From Rhododendron vialii (lineage: Eukaryota; Streptophyta; Magnoliopsida; Ericales; Ericaceae), in contig NC_080565.1 in assembly GCF_030253575.1 (NCBI RefSeq), forward strand, positions 13,294,501 through 13,358,500: 64,000 bases of DNA, in the 5' to 3' direction. This document shows positions 1 through 9,700 of the stretch, piece by piece. The notes beneath the pieces were generated by a model. That model was not told the DNA's origin. It searched no databases and worked only from the letters and a program-made list of their open reading frames with translations. How positions within the stretch are numbered: the stretch's first letter is position 1; the number at the start of each line of letters is the position of its first letter. A program made the position numbers and the translations under genes.

Positions 1-787
1 CCCCAGAGCTGTGTCCCATTCCAAATCCTCCATCACTAATCCTTCCCAAAAGGTAGGGTCCTGTGTAGCATCTTCCTCAAAGGGCGCCCCCGGGTTAGTG
101 ATGAACGGAACGTCCTAAAACCCTCCATCGACAAGAGCAGTGTTGACAGTCCACACCTCGTTCCCCATGTTCAGATCGACAATGTTGTTGACATCCCAAA
201 TATCAGCAGGCGGTGGAGTCTTAACAGTTTCCTCTGCATCCCAAAGGTCGGCAGGAGGTGCATCCAGGACCATGATCGAGTAGTCGTCTCCGGGGGCCGA
301 AACGATAGGGCGAGGCTGTTCCACGGAAACGATGTCGAGAGTGGGGTCAACCTCATGGGCGCAACGGCCGACCATCCCGGTAATCGTATTCATCAAAGGT
401 AGCATGGCGCCGAGCGGGCGACGGATATTGGGCACAATCTCCCCTTCTTGAAAGTGGTCCCAGTACTCCTCACTGATGTCGTCTTGGTCCAAATCAGCTT
501 TGAGACCCTGATCTATCTGCCATTCATCGGGTTGTGGATCCCACACATATTCCTTGACTTCTACCTCAACTTGGTTCAGTTCGGGCTGGTAAAAGAGTGC
601 GAACGAAGAGAGTCTGTCCAGAGGGTTAGCCTGTGCCGCATTCCATTCTCCTTCCCACTGATCTAGCCACATCTGATTGGATTGACCTGCGGGTGTGCGG
701 GAAATCCCATGTTATACTGTTCGACCCAATCATTGCAAAGCTCCTCCCATTCCTTAGCTTTGTCTTCTGTGGCCCAACCGGCTGCCA
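1..787 (-). pseudogene. Broken downstream part of gag/gag-pol of the Tat/Ogre element
   Basis: Minus-strand translation of about 670-790 gives a segment containing MAAGWATEDKAKEWEELC and then a tail reading MGFPAHPQ. This resembles the region that links gag to pol in Tat-type elements. It is out of frame with gag and meets a stop near 665. A further open stretch of 185 codons (115-672) lies in another frame, is acidic and rich in Trp/Asp, and matches no domain I recognise. The region therefore looks like frameshifted polyprotein sequence. The rest lies beyond the window edge. Confidence 0.55.
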
Positions 788-2377
788 TCATGTTAATACT
801 TGGCTCGGAAGGAAAGGGTACGACTGGTTTAGGGTTGACGGTTGAGGTAATATGGTCGGTGGGGTTGAATATGGTGGAGTGAGGTTTATCTGGTTTACTT
901 GAGGGTTGGGGTCGTGTTTAGGCAAGGAGTTGGAAATAACGTTGGGCTTGGTAGGCGGAGTTGGAAGGGTGCCATTGTCCACCAAATCTTGTATCGCATG
1001 ACGGAGGCGATAACAAAAGTCAGTGTAATGGCCGGGCATTTGGTGATACGCACAGAAAGCGTTGGGGTTATGGCTATGGGGTGGATTTTGAGGGAGTGGA
1101 GTTGGGGCTAGAGGCCGAAGGTGCCCGATTTTGACTAACTTCTCTAATACCGAGGAAAGTGGTGCCTCAAAATTGGCGAAGTTACGGGGTTGGTTGCGGT
1201 TTCGGGGTCTTTGAGGGGTTTGAACTTGGTTGATGTCGGCGATGTGGTTGGAGCTTTGGGCAGAGGGGTTGTTAGCAGAGTTTGCGTTGGCATAGCTGTT
1301 ACCACCGAACAAAGCAGTGCTGTTTCCGGTACATGCACGGGGCTTCGATTTTGAGGCTGAGGTGGAGGAGGAATTGTCACTTCTGGGTAGAACACCAGTT
1401 TGGAGGGCTTCTTCGATGGCCAGCCCGGAGTCGTAGAAAGTTTTGAAGTTCGCACCCTGAACCAACACAAGGTTTTTGGCAAAGTCCGGCTGCAGATTGC
1501 GGGAGATGATGCGGATCTGGTCCTTCTCGCTCGGGCGATCGGGCATGAGAGCGGCTTTGGCTCTCCATCTCTGAATAAAGTCCGCGAAAGACTCCTTTGC
1601 GTTCATCTTAGTGGATTCCAACTCCCGGGTGGTCATTTTGAGCTGGGCGTTGTAGCTGTACTGAGCATTGAAGGCTGTGCCGATGTCTTCCCATGTCCGT
1701 CTCTTGGAAATGTCGAGTGATAAGAACCACTGGAAGGCAGGGCCGGCAAGGGTTTGTGGGAACAGCTGAGCCATGGCATCCTCCCCAACACCATGTAGTT
1801 TCATCGCACCATGATAGGCCAACAGGAGAGTTTTCGGATCTCCGGTACCGTCGAACTTTGCGAAATCGGGCATTTTGAACCGGTCGGGCAGCCTGGCATT
1901 CGGGAACGGGCAAAGGCGATCCATGTCTAGCACTCCTGCCCCTTTTCTTTCGATCTTAGCTACTGCCTCTTCCAACTTGGCCATTTTGGCGACCAAGGCT
2001 GCCATTTCTGGGCTTGGAGCCGGATTCTCAATCAATGGTTCCTCTTCGGCAGCGACTTCCCGTTCTCGCCTTTCGCCGCCTTCCCCTCCTGCTACAAGGG
2101 GAAGTCTTTCTTCGATTAGGGTTCGGAGATTGGCCATAGAGGCGTCGGCCTGGTCGGCCCTTTGCTGCATGATGGCTAGGTTGTGCTGTAGATCGGCCAA
2201 TACGGTAGCGAGATTCGGAGGTGGGACATCTGCCATGGCTAGAACTTCTGTTTTAACAAGTTTTGGAGATGCTGGCGGAGACGGAGGGGACTCGTGCGGA
2301 GTAGTCGGCGGCGAATCCTCCCGTGACACAGTGCAGGCCAGAGCTTTCGTTGCGGTCGACTGAAAGACAAACCCCAA
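788..2377 (-). CDS. Gag polyprotein of Tat/Ogre-type retrotransposon
   Basis: An open frame of 529 codons encodes a retroelement capsid precursor that would package element RNA in cytoplasmic particles. The N-terminal third has a helical, charged segment (Glu/Arg rich). A central retrotrans_gag domain follows, recognisable from the FDGTGDPKTLL motif and the later FADFIQRWRAKA motif. Near the C-terminus lies a Cys/His cluster (CAYHQMPGHYTDFC) followed by RHAIQDLVDNG, typical of Tat-lineage gags. The first Met is at 2377, but a second Met (MADVPPPN) about 45 residues in may be the true start. The frame ends at 788, and sequence of the same polyprotein type continues in other frames to the left, so the downstream part looks broken. 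This is a transposon gene, not a host gene. Confidence 0.8.
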   Translation of the reverse strand: MGFVFQSTATKALACTVSREDSPPTTPHESPPSPPASPKLVKTEVLAMADVPPPNLATVLADLQHNLAIMQQRADQADASMANLRTLIEERLPLVAGGEGGERREREVAAEEEPLIENPAPSPEMAALVAKMAKLEEAVAKIERKGAGVLDMDRLCPFPNARLPDRFKMPDFAKFDGTGDPKTLLLAYHGAMKLHGVGEDAMAQLFPQTLAGPAFQWFLSLDISKRRTWEDIGTAFNAQYSYNAQLKMTTRELESTKMNAKESFADFIQRWRAKAALMPDRPSEKDQIRIISRNLQPDFAKNLVLVQGANFKTFYDSGLAIEEALQTGVLPRSDNSSSTSASKSKPRACTGNSTALFGGNSYANANSANNPSAQSSNHIADINQVQTPQRPRNRNQPRNFANFEAPLSSVLEKLVKIGHLRPLAPTPLPQNPPHSHNPNAFCAYHQMPGHYTDFCYRLRHAIQDLVDNGTLPTPPTKPNVISNSLPKHDPNPQVNQINLTPPYSTPPTILPQPSTLNQSYPFLPSQVLT

Positions 2378-3697
2378 ATCAAACCCTCAGATGGACTCGA
2401 CGGACGGTCCCAAGTAGGTTTGGCTCTTGATTTCGAAACCCTGCTTTGACATCGGCATGACTAGACAGCAAGGTATAAGAGCTCAGCGATAGCCTGCAAT
2501 CATTTTATTTGAAAGAAACGAAAAGAATGGAAATTGAGCATGCCAACGTCGTCGGTGTCCTCCTAGACTCTAGAGCTAGAGAGAGTCTGCCCTACAACAC
2601 TCGAACATTTGCCATAGGATCCTCGGATTTTCTTTTCGACGGTGTATCCTTGATTGAATCGACTGTCACTAAGAGACGCCAAAACAGCCTAAGCCTTTGG
2701 CTTTCACCCTTCTCGAAGTTTCAAAGTTTGATTTCGGAACAACTCGGTGTAGATGGTGTGATACTGTAACCGAAGTGGCATAAGCAGCACTGTGCCGGAG
2801 CCTGGACGGTGTAAGTGATTAGCACTTTTAACCTGAGTGGTGTAAGCAACACGCCATTCTCTCCGTTGTTCCTAGTTTTTCGATTTAAAATCTCGATGGG
2901 GTATTGGACAAAGACTTAGGAAGTGTTGATTTCCCGAAGTCTCATTGATTAAGGACTTGAAGATTTTCGGTAACGTGGAACATCGAGATGCACGACTCGT
3001 CATCGGTCCAAGGCAATGTCGAAGGGACGCGAGACAGACTCGACGAAAGACATCCTAAAAGCCGCCCTAGCATGCTCCTACGCAAATCGGTCATGAATGT
3101 ATGTACAGGCATGCGATTAGGAAAGCGGTAACACATAGACAGGATATAGGGGTTAGATGCAAATAATCCTACCCTGCGGGTTCCTGTCTTAGGTTGAAAG
3201 GTTCTAGTGCTTTGTAAGCGCTGTAGAGGCCAGTTTTGGCTTAAGGGCTTCCTCTGACTAGAGCCGCGATATACCTCCCACTGCAACGCGTAGAGCAAAG
3301 CAATGGTCGAACGGTAGTACGACTCATCATCGTCCAAGGTTGTTGGGCGTTCGAGGACCCCGGGCTCCAATAAATTGTGCCGGTTACCTAAAACACCTCA
3401 ACGGGGCTGACCAACCATCTATGCGAACGAAGAATGCCGAAGAATGATTTGAATGAGAAAAAAATGCAACGTTTCGGAAAAAAATGCCTTTTGAAGTTTG
3501 GCTCACGTTTATTAATCAATACTTGGAGAAAATTACACAAGTGAACAATAGTAAAAGCCCCAGTTCGGATTGGTCGGATGCTGAGATCCTGTTACGTTAC
3601 CATTCCGTTCTTCAGCAGCGCGAAGCGTGCTATTTTTGACAGGCTTTTGAAAATTGTTCGATTATGTATTAATCGCCAAATTTTGATTAATGCAATG
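2378..3697 (-). other. 5' leader of the Tat/Ogre element
   Basis: About 1.3 kb between the primer site and gag. Ogre-type elements often have a long leader, sometimes with an extra ORF before gag. A 142-codon minus-strand frame exists at 2942-3370, but I see no recognisable domain in it and do not call it a gene. Near 2760-2860 the phrase 'gtgtaagcaac/gtgtaagtgatt' recurs in short imperfect repeats. Nothing else is apparent. Confidence 0.5.
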
Positions 3698-3719
3698 AGC
3701 TCCCCAGCAGAGTCGCCAC
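3698..3719 (-). other. Primer binding site (tRNA-Arg type) of the Tat/Ogre element
   Basis: On the minus strand the sequence is TGGCGACTCTGCTGGGGAG, immediately 3' of the LTR end. This is the tRNA-Arg-complementary primer site characteristic of Ogre/Tat retrotransposons. Its position fixes the element's orientation and the inner LTR border. Confidence 0.8.
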
Positions 3720-4232
3720 TGTGGGCACGCGCCCCGAAAATTTTAAGTTTACAAAATTGGGTGCGGCCCTCTTTGGAAAAGCGCGGCGAAACGCTTCGAT
3801 TCAGAGTCGCCACTCGGGTTTTAGCGGTGAAAACACCCAAGGAACCGAACTCAAAAACGTTTGCCACGTTTGTTTGATTTGAAAAAAGGCTTGTAGACCG
3901 GTCCGTCGTCACCTTCGATATCTGAGGTTCGGGAACCAGGTTACAAGAGGGAAAGGGTTTTATGGCACCCCTCTCGCCCAATCCAGAGATCGGTCTCTAC
4001 TCAGGCATTTTGTAAAAACATTTGCATTTTTCTCTCATTTAGTCATTTTTTAGCCAGTTAGGGCGGGTGAACAGTTAATGGGGATTAAGACTGTAACAAG
4101 TTGCGATTACGTGACAAAATATTTATGGATGACTTGCTTGCAATGATAAATATAGATTGAGAACAAGCACCGAGAGCAACCCGAGCAAGTTGGAGTACAC
4201 TGCCCCGAAGGGTCGTGAACAGGCTTCGCACC

Positions 4233-4261
4233 AGCATGCACTGGCCGAACCAGTGCATGCT
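4233..4261. repeat. Perfect 12-bp hairpin in the LTR
   Basis: AGCATGCACTGG, a 5-base loop (CCGAA), then CCAGTGCATGCT. It sits at the centre of a larger imperfect fold-back (about 4185-4308) whose outer arms carry GGAGTAC and GTACTCC motifs. Confidence 0.8.
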
Positions 4262-4289
4262 GATACGACCTGCTCACGCCACATTACAA

Positions 4290-5522
4290 CTGGCGTACTC
4301 CACTTATCTAGTCTCTCAGTCTTTGTTTGCAATCCTCTGGGCTCTGGAAAGGGACAGCGCACACCAGGGCAAACCACACAGTCAACAGAGCAGAATATAT
4401 ATAGTTACAGACGGATGAAATGGCTTGAAGCCATAAAAATAGACAGGAAACCCCCTAAACATAGTGGGGACATAAAAGAGGCCAAGATTAAGCTAAGATG
4501 CAACGGCCAGCCACTGGATCCTGGGACAAACTGCCGTACGCCAGTTATGGAACGCTGTACGCCATTTTGATCCTGATCCAATGCTTGACTTTGCATCATC
4601 TGGGTTCTGGAACATGACCAGAAGGATCCCAAGGGCCTTCTAAAGCGGAGGAAAGCGAATATTGAATGCTATAGCTAAACAGTTCTAGGATACAGAAAGC
4701 TGTAAAACTGGTTATTTAGCATGCTAAGGTGATTGACAGAAATGTAAGACAACAGGAATGATGATCCATGATCCCCATGCCAGTAGTGCTCGTACTGCCA
4801 TGACTGGCGTACGGCATAGGTGTACTGGCGTGCGCCATGTCCCATCTCATACATTTGTCATATTTCACCAGTTTAAGGCCAGGACTAGTATTGCTCACTA
4901 GTCTGGGCCTTACTGGTTCCCTTCAGGGGCCGAAAACAGAAAGGAACACAAAGGTGGTATACCTTCTTGTGTTGAGGTTTGAAGGTGGTATTGAGCTTTA
5001 AAGGTTGAAGATGGAGGTTGTATGGTGACTGGACATCAGTGGGTATATGGAAGTGGGTTGCTTTCCTTTCTCTTTCAATGGAAGAAGAGAGATATGGAGC
5101 AAGAAGAGAGGAGAAAAAGGCTTTTTTCTTCTTAATGTATCTAACCCCTTGCAAATGAATGCAATGGGGGAATTTATAGAGGAGAGATAGACTGAGATCA
5201 GTCTGGTTTAAGGCCTGTTTGGCTGGCTTGGGTTAAGAAGGGAGCCTCCCATGCATTAAATGCATGGGATTTGCCTTGATGGGGGGTGTAGGAGAGAGAG
5301 GGAATGCCTCTGCCGAGAGTAATCATCAGGGATACTGTGGCCGACGTCAGGGTGGCCACCGAAGTCTCGTCCATGTGGCTGAATAAAGTTGATTTGACTG
5401 GAATTGACTGGCGTGCGCCAGATATGGACAGGCGTGCGCCAGTAAAAATTGAGTCAATGGTCGATGACCGACACGTGGCAGATGACTGGCGTACGTCATC
5501 AAGGTACTAGCGTAGGCCAGTT
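4290..5522. repeat. Dispersed CTGGCGTRCGCCAG-like palindromes
   Basis: Copies or near copies lie at about 4294, 4533-4544, 4551-4562, 4808-4820, 4829-4842, 5408-5421 (perfect CTGGCGTGCGCCAG), 5430-5442, 5483-5496 and 5508-5521. Spacing is irregular, so this is not a simple tandem repeat. Several copies keep a GTAC core, which is the core bound by SBP/SPL proteins; any functional link is inference. Confidence 0.7.
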
Positions 5523-5702
5523 GGGTTTTTCTGGGGCCGTTTGGCTCTGGTTTGAAGGGTTTGACATGGGTTTGAAAGAGGCTCGGGACGCTCAAAGCTC
5601 AAACACCATCATCCTCAGACTGTTCTCGACTATAATCATCATTGGGGGAATAAAAGATTGGAAAATAGCGCTATCTGGACAGTCCAGAATGGGGTGTCTA
5701 AA

Positions 5703-6290
5703 CTACTTGTGTTTCCTCTAATAATGCTGCTCATTCCCCTCTTGTTAATTGGTGTCTCCCCCCTCCTGGTATCATTAAACTTAATGTTGATAGTGCTGCG
5801 GATAAGAGTGGTGGTCTGGTTGGTGTTGGGATAATAGCACGAGATCATGCGGGGAAAATTTTGGGAACGTTATCCATTCCTTTTCCTGGTTTATTCTCCT
5901 TGAGAACTGCGGAAGCACTGGGCTTTTGTGAAACGCTGGTTACTACTGTGAACAAAGGTTTCTCTAGCATTATTGTCAAAAGTGATTCTTCTTAGATTGT
6001 GCAAGCTCTTACTCAAGTTGAAAAATCTTTCTCCAATTGTAGTTCTATTCTTTCTAATTGTTTAGAGCTTATTCATTTGTTTTCCTCTTGTGTTTTTAAA
6101 TATGCTAAGCGTTCTTTCAATAGGGTAGCCCATTCGTTAGCTAAGCAATCCCTATTAGGTGTTAGGTTAGAGAATTGGGGTGGGGGTCCTGTCCCCCATT
6201 TTTTGGCTAACCTTGCCCTTGATGATGTACGGTCTTCGGGCCATCTTTCCTCTTAATAAAATTCCTATCTTTTTTCGTGAAAAAAAGAGA
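5703..6290 (+). pseudogene. 3' fragment of an L1-type LINE (RNase H domain)
   Basis: Plus-strand translation from about 5715 gives a plant L1-type RNase H domain. It has an INVD-like start (KLNVDSAADKSGG), the VGIIARDHAGKILG strand, LRTAEALGFCETL with the catalytic-type Glu, and then the FNRVAHSLAKQSL tail motif. An in-frame TAG at about 5994-5996 splits it, and the frame closes at 6256. A short A-rich stretch near 6280 may be the remnant poly(A). The upstream part is replaced by the gypsy LTR, so that element probably inserted into, or next to, this LINE copy. It is non-functional. Confidence 0.75.
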
Positions 6291-6527
6291 GAAGAAGATG
6301 CTCTTATACTTGAATTTTTATGCACCAAATCAATCTCGAACAAGTTTCTAAAACTCGAGTAGGCTTGGTTCATTTTATCCCGATGTAATGGGATTTACGA
6401 AAAGCCAAAGGGAGCAACTATAGGCTAATGCGAGAATAAATTTCTTTTAAGGGCCACATTGAACGAACTGGCATACTTAAAGGCGGCAAAGTGTAATCAA
6501 CCAACGGAAATATGAACACGCGAATTA

Positions 6528-6533
6528 CACGTG
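6528..6533 (+). promoter_or_regulatory. G-box (CACGTG) upstream of thioredoxin x
   Basis: CACGTGAC lies about 180 bp before the thioredoxin x start codon. G-boxes are common in light-regulated plant promoters, which would suit a plastid redox gene. The site is short, so its function is only inferred. Confidence 0.35.
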
Positions 6534-6643
6534 ACGCCCGAGTGGTCGGAGTTGTTCGCACCAAATCACTTCTCCTCTCTCCAATTCCAATCAGTTGGAA
6601 CACACACAGCACGCAGTTTTCCTTCGCTAACGATAACGCTCTC

Positions 6644-6645
<2 letters not shown>

Positions 6646-6681
<36 letters not shown>
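6646..6681 (+). repeat. (CT)n microsatellite in the thioredoxin x 5' leader
   Basis: About 36 bp of CT dinucleotides, 30 bp before the start codon. CT tracts are frequent in plant 5' UTRs. Confidence 0.9.
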
Positions 6682-6682
<1 letters not shown>

Positions 6683-6712
6683 GTTCTCTCTCCAAAACTG
6701 AAGAGATCCAAC

Positions 6713-9700
6713 ATGGAGACAATGGTCTCGAATCCGACCATTTTCTCAGGCCGACCGTTGGCTCCGGTCCGTACAACGGGCTCCACCTGTAACTCGCGCC
6801 GAGCCAGTTGCTTCGCTCCTCCGCCGGATAAACTTTTGCTCCGTCGGAAGATAATATGGTTAGGGCTTGATTCTTCTTCGTCTTCGTTTCGAAGGAAGTC
6901 GGTGATTACCCGTGGCGTTACGGAGTTAAACGAGAGCCAGTTCTTCGACCTAGTACTCAACTCCGACCGCCCCGTCCTCGTCGAATTCGTCGCCAATTGG
7001 TGCGGCCCTTGCCGTTTGATTTCTCCCGCCATCGACTGGGTTTCACAAGTACGAATGTTTCCTTCTTTTTTTCTTTCTTTTTTTCTGATTCTATCTGTTC
7101 AATTTCATTGAAAACCCAAGTTGAATATATATATTTAAGCACGAACCCCAAGGGTTGGCCTGGTGGTCAAAGGCCGGAGACTTGGGTTTGCTCCCTCTCT
7201 GGTTCAAGTGGGCGTTGGGATTAGGCCCTATGGTTAGTCGAGATGCGTGTAAGCTCGACACCTAAGTTAGGAAAAAATATATTTTTGAGCACATACGTGC
7301 ATGTATTTTATTTGCTGTTTCCTTTTTATTGCATAAATTAGCTGGAAGGATGTTTTAATATTGTTATGCCCCTTATAGAGCGGAATGGTGAAACAGGATC
7401 CATGTAGCCAACTTGACACGGCCAATTAGTTGACTTGGGAGAGCATCTTTTGAAAACCTCCCAACTACTAAAATTCGCGACAACAAGAATGGAGAGCGGG
7501 AGGAGTGGAGAGCGAGGAGTGAGTGCCCGAAGGATTATGTGACTTTGGGTTGAAGGCTTTATCTCTAGCAGTAAAAACCAAATTTTGATCCCCTTGTGAC
7601 AGAGACAATGCATATGAGCATAAGTTGTTCACCATTAAAACTAGTGCCACTATTCGTGCGTTGCATGAATATGCGCGCTCATTATAATGCTTTCGAATTT
7701 GAGTTTTTACTATGTGGTCTGATTTGAGAAAAAAAGAGTAAATACACAAGCAAATACACCATTGGCCAAAAAAGAACTCCACAACCATCTCACTGCATCT
7801 TTAAGGTAAGTTAGTACTAAGGTTAGAGCTTAATAGCAAAAGCAAACGAGCTCTGGCTTGCATATTTCACCTGTCTTGTTCCCCAACAACATCTTCACCA
7901 TGTACTATTGTAGCAGACGAGTATCCCATAAACTTGACCAACTTCCTGTATGCAATCATGTAGGCATCATGCCTGAGAGCACATGAACAATTTGTCCAGA
8001 CATTTCTCTCTAACTATAATCACATATCATGTAATATAATCCTTCTTTTGAAAATACGACCAATATATAAAAACTGGATCAAAGTAGTGATCAATCTATG
8101 ATATACAAGTTGGTTTATGGCCGTTCTTACTTTCGCTAAAACAATTATTACACCTAACAGTCCTCTTCGTTTTCTCCATGCCTTTTCCATTCAACCAGCC
8201 AATTATAGGAACAACATTGTTAAGAAGGCCCATTTAATGAAATGAATCATGCACATGTGTATAACACGAGAGCTTCTCAACGGCTCAACCTACAAAACAC
8301 ATGTAGCATTTAGTAAAAGGAATTCCATAAAAATTCAAGCCTCTTAGATGGAGTTTACAGTAGCATTTTTCTCGTGGCATGCCACTGCAAATATTCAAGC
8401 ATGGAGTCTTTTGATATACAACCAATGAGTCAAATGCATTTGGAGACACATTGCGATTTTATTAGAAAAATTTCATATTATATCAGAAGATAAGACAATA
8501 GCTCTAGATATGTGTTGCAATTACCTTCTTTGTTTTTCCTTTTGAGCCAAAAGAAAATTAAACATAAACTCTTGGAGCTCTCAAATGTGAGTCACAAGAT
8601 TGAGAAGTGACACCATGTCGCATTCTTGTTCGACACCCATGTAGGCAAGACCATATGGCACTCTATTTCCTTCATGCTGCGTGTCTTACTTCTTTGATCA
8701 TGTTGACTGGAACTTGAGAGACTGATTCCAGGTCCACTTCTGTCTATTCAAGGAGGTAATAAAAGCCTCAGAGATCCCCCAAAGCTCAGCTTCCAAAGCT
8801 GTAATATCCTTCATCCTGCCATAAAAGCTGGCTACGCGTTGACCTCTCTCAGCTTTGAAGATGCCACCAAATCTTGCCTTCCCGGGTTTACTTTTGGGTG
8901 CATCCATCTGTATTGAGTTTCATCTTTCGTGTAACTGGAAACATCCATTTTCCTTAGTCTAGGATTTCTAACAGTAGGGGAAGTAATCTATGAAATGTCT
9001 CTAAGATGTTCTTGAAGCGTTTGTCAATCAAATCTATAGGTGTAGAGACGTTACAGTCAACATAATCAAACACTTTTGCTCCTACCAATTAGAGAAGAGT
9101 AGACATAGAAGTATTTATGGTCTAAGCTAACAATTAGAGACATTGTCTTATTTCCCCAGACCATAAAAGCACCCGTCTCCGCTAACATTCCACCATCAAA
9201 TGAATTTTTGACATAAAAACTTAAAATTCCAAATTGACCAATTTCCTTTCAACCACCGGATACAACTTAAATATACTTTATGTGCCCAGTGTCACCTAAC
9301 GCTTGCAACAAGAAAGAACTTAAAATCCAATCGCATTCATCTACATTGTCACTTACGTAACAATGTGACTGAGACACCAACTCAACCACACCTAATCCTG
9401 TCTCAATCCCATCACATCATCTTCACACCCCACCCAAAAAATATAGTAGCCATCCACATCAGCCGGCACCATCCAGATCACCCCAAGATCCCAGGGAGCT
9501 AGCTTATAACTTTTAACCATTGATCTATTTAAAAACTGTTAGCTCGAGGTAAGTGAGTTCAAGATATATACTTGCTGTTTTCTCGTCTTCCTCCTCGCTT
9601 CCATTTTCAATATCAACGGTGAAAGAAAGATAATCGTGGTTTCCCCTTTATCTTCCGCTTTTACCTCTTTTGTGCTTGAAGCTCCCCCTCCCTACTTAAG

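Larger units (their letters stand above)
1..5702 (-). mobile_element. Partial Ty3/gypsy retrotransposon, Tat/Ogre type (5' portion)
   Basis: Read on the minus strand, the order is long LTR (about 5702 to 3720), primer binding site, a 1.3 kb leader, a gag ORF and then a broken continuation that runs off the left edge. The primer site matches the tRNA-Arg type used by Tat/Ogre elements, and the gag is of the retrotrans_gag family. Protease, reverse transcriptase, RNase H, integrase and the 3' LTR would lie outside the window, so intactness and age cannot be judged. The outer LTR boundary is uncertain: I place it where the sequence changes to an L1-like RNase H region near 5.70 kb, but no target-site duplication can be tested with one end missing. 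Confidence 0.8.
3720..5702 (-). repeat. 5' LTR of the Tat/Ogre element
   Basis: About 2 kb between the primer site and the L1-like fragment. On the plus strand it begins TGTGGGC next to the primer site. The outer end is placed approximately, near the minus-strand sequence TAGACACCCCATTC. The LTR contains a 12-bp perfect hairpin at 4233-4261 and many copies of a CTGGCGTRCGCCAG-like palindrome between 4290 and 5522. No coding sequence is evident in it. Confidence 0.6.

Noticed and set aside
6418-7032. 204-codon minus-strand open frame opposite thioredoxin x exon 1
   Set aside because: It is the antisense shadow of the thioredoxin exon and the CT microsatellite, and shows no domain.
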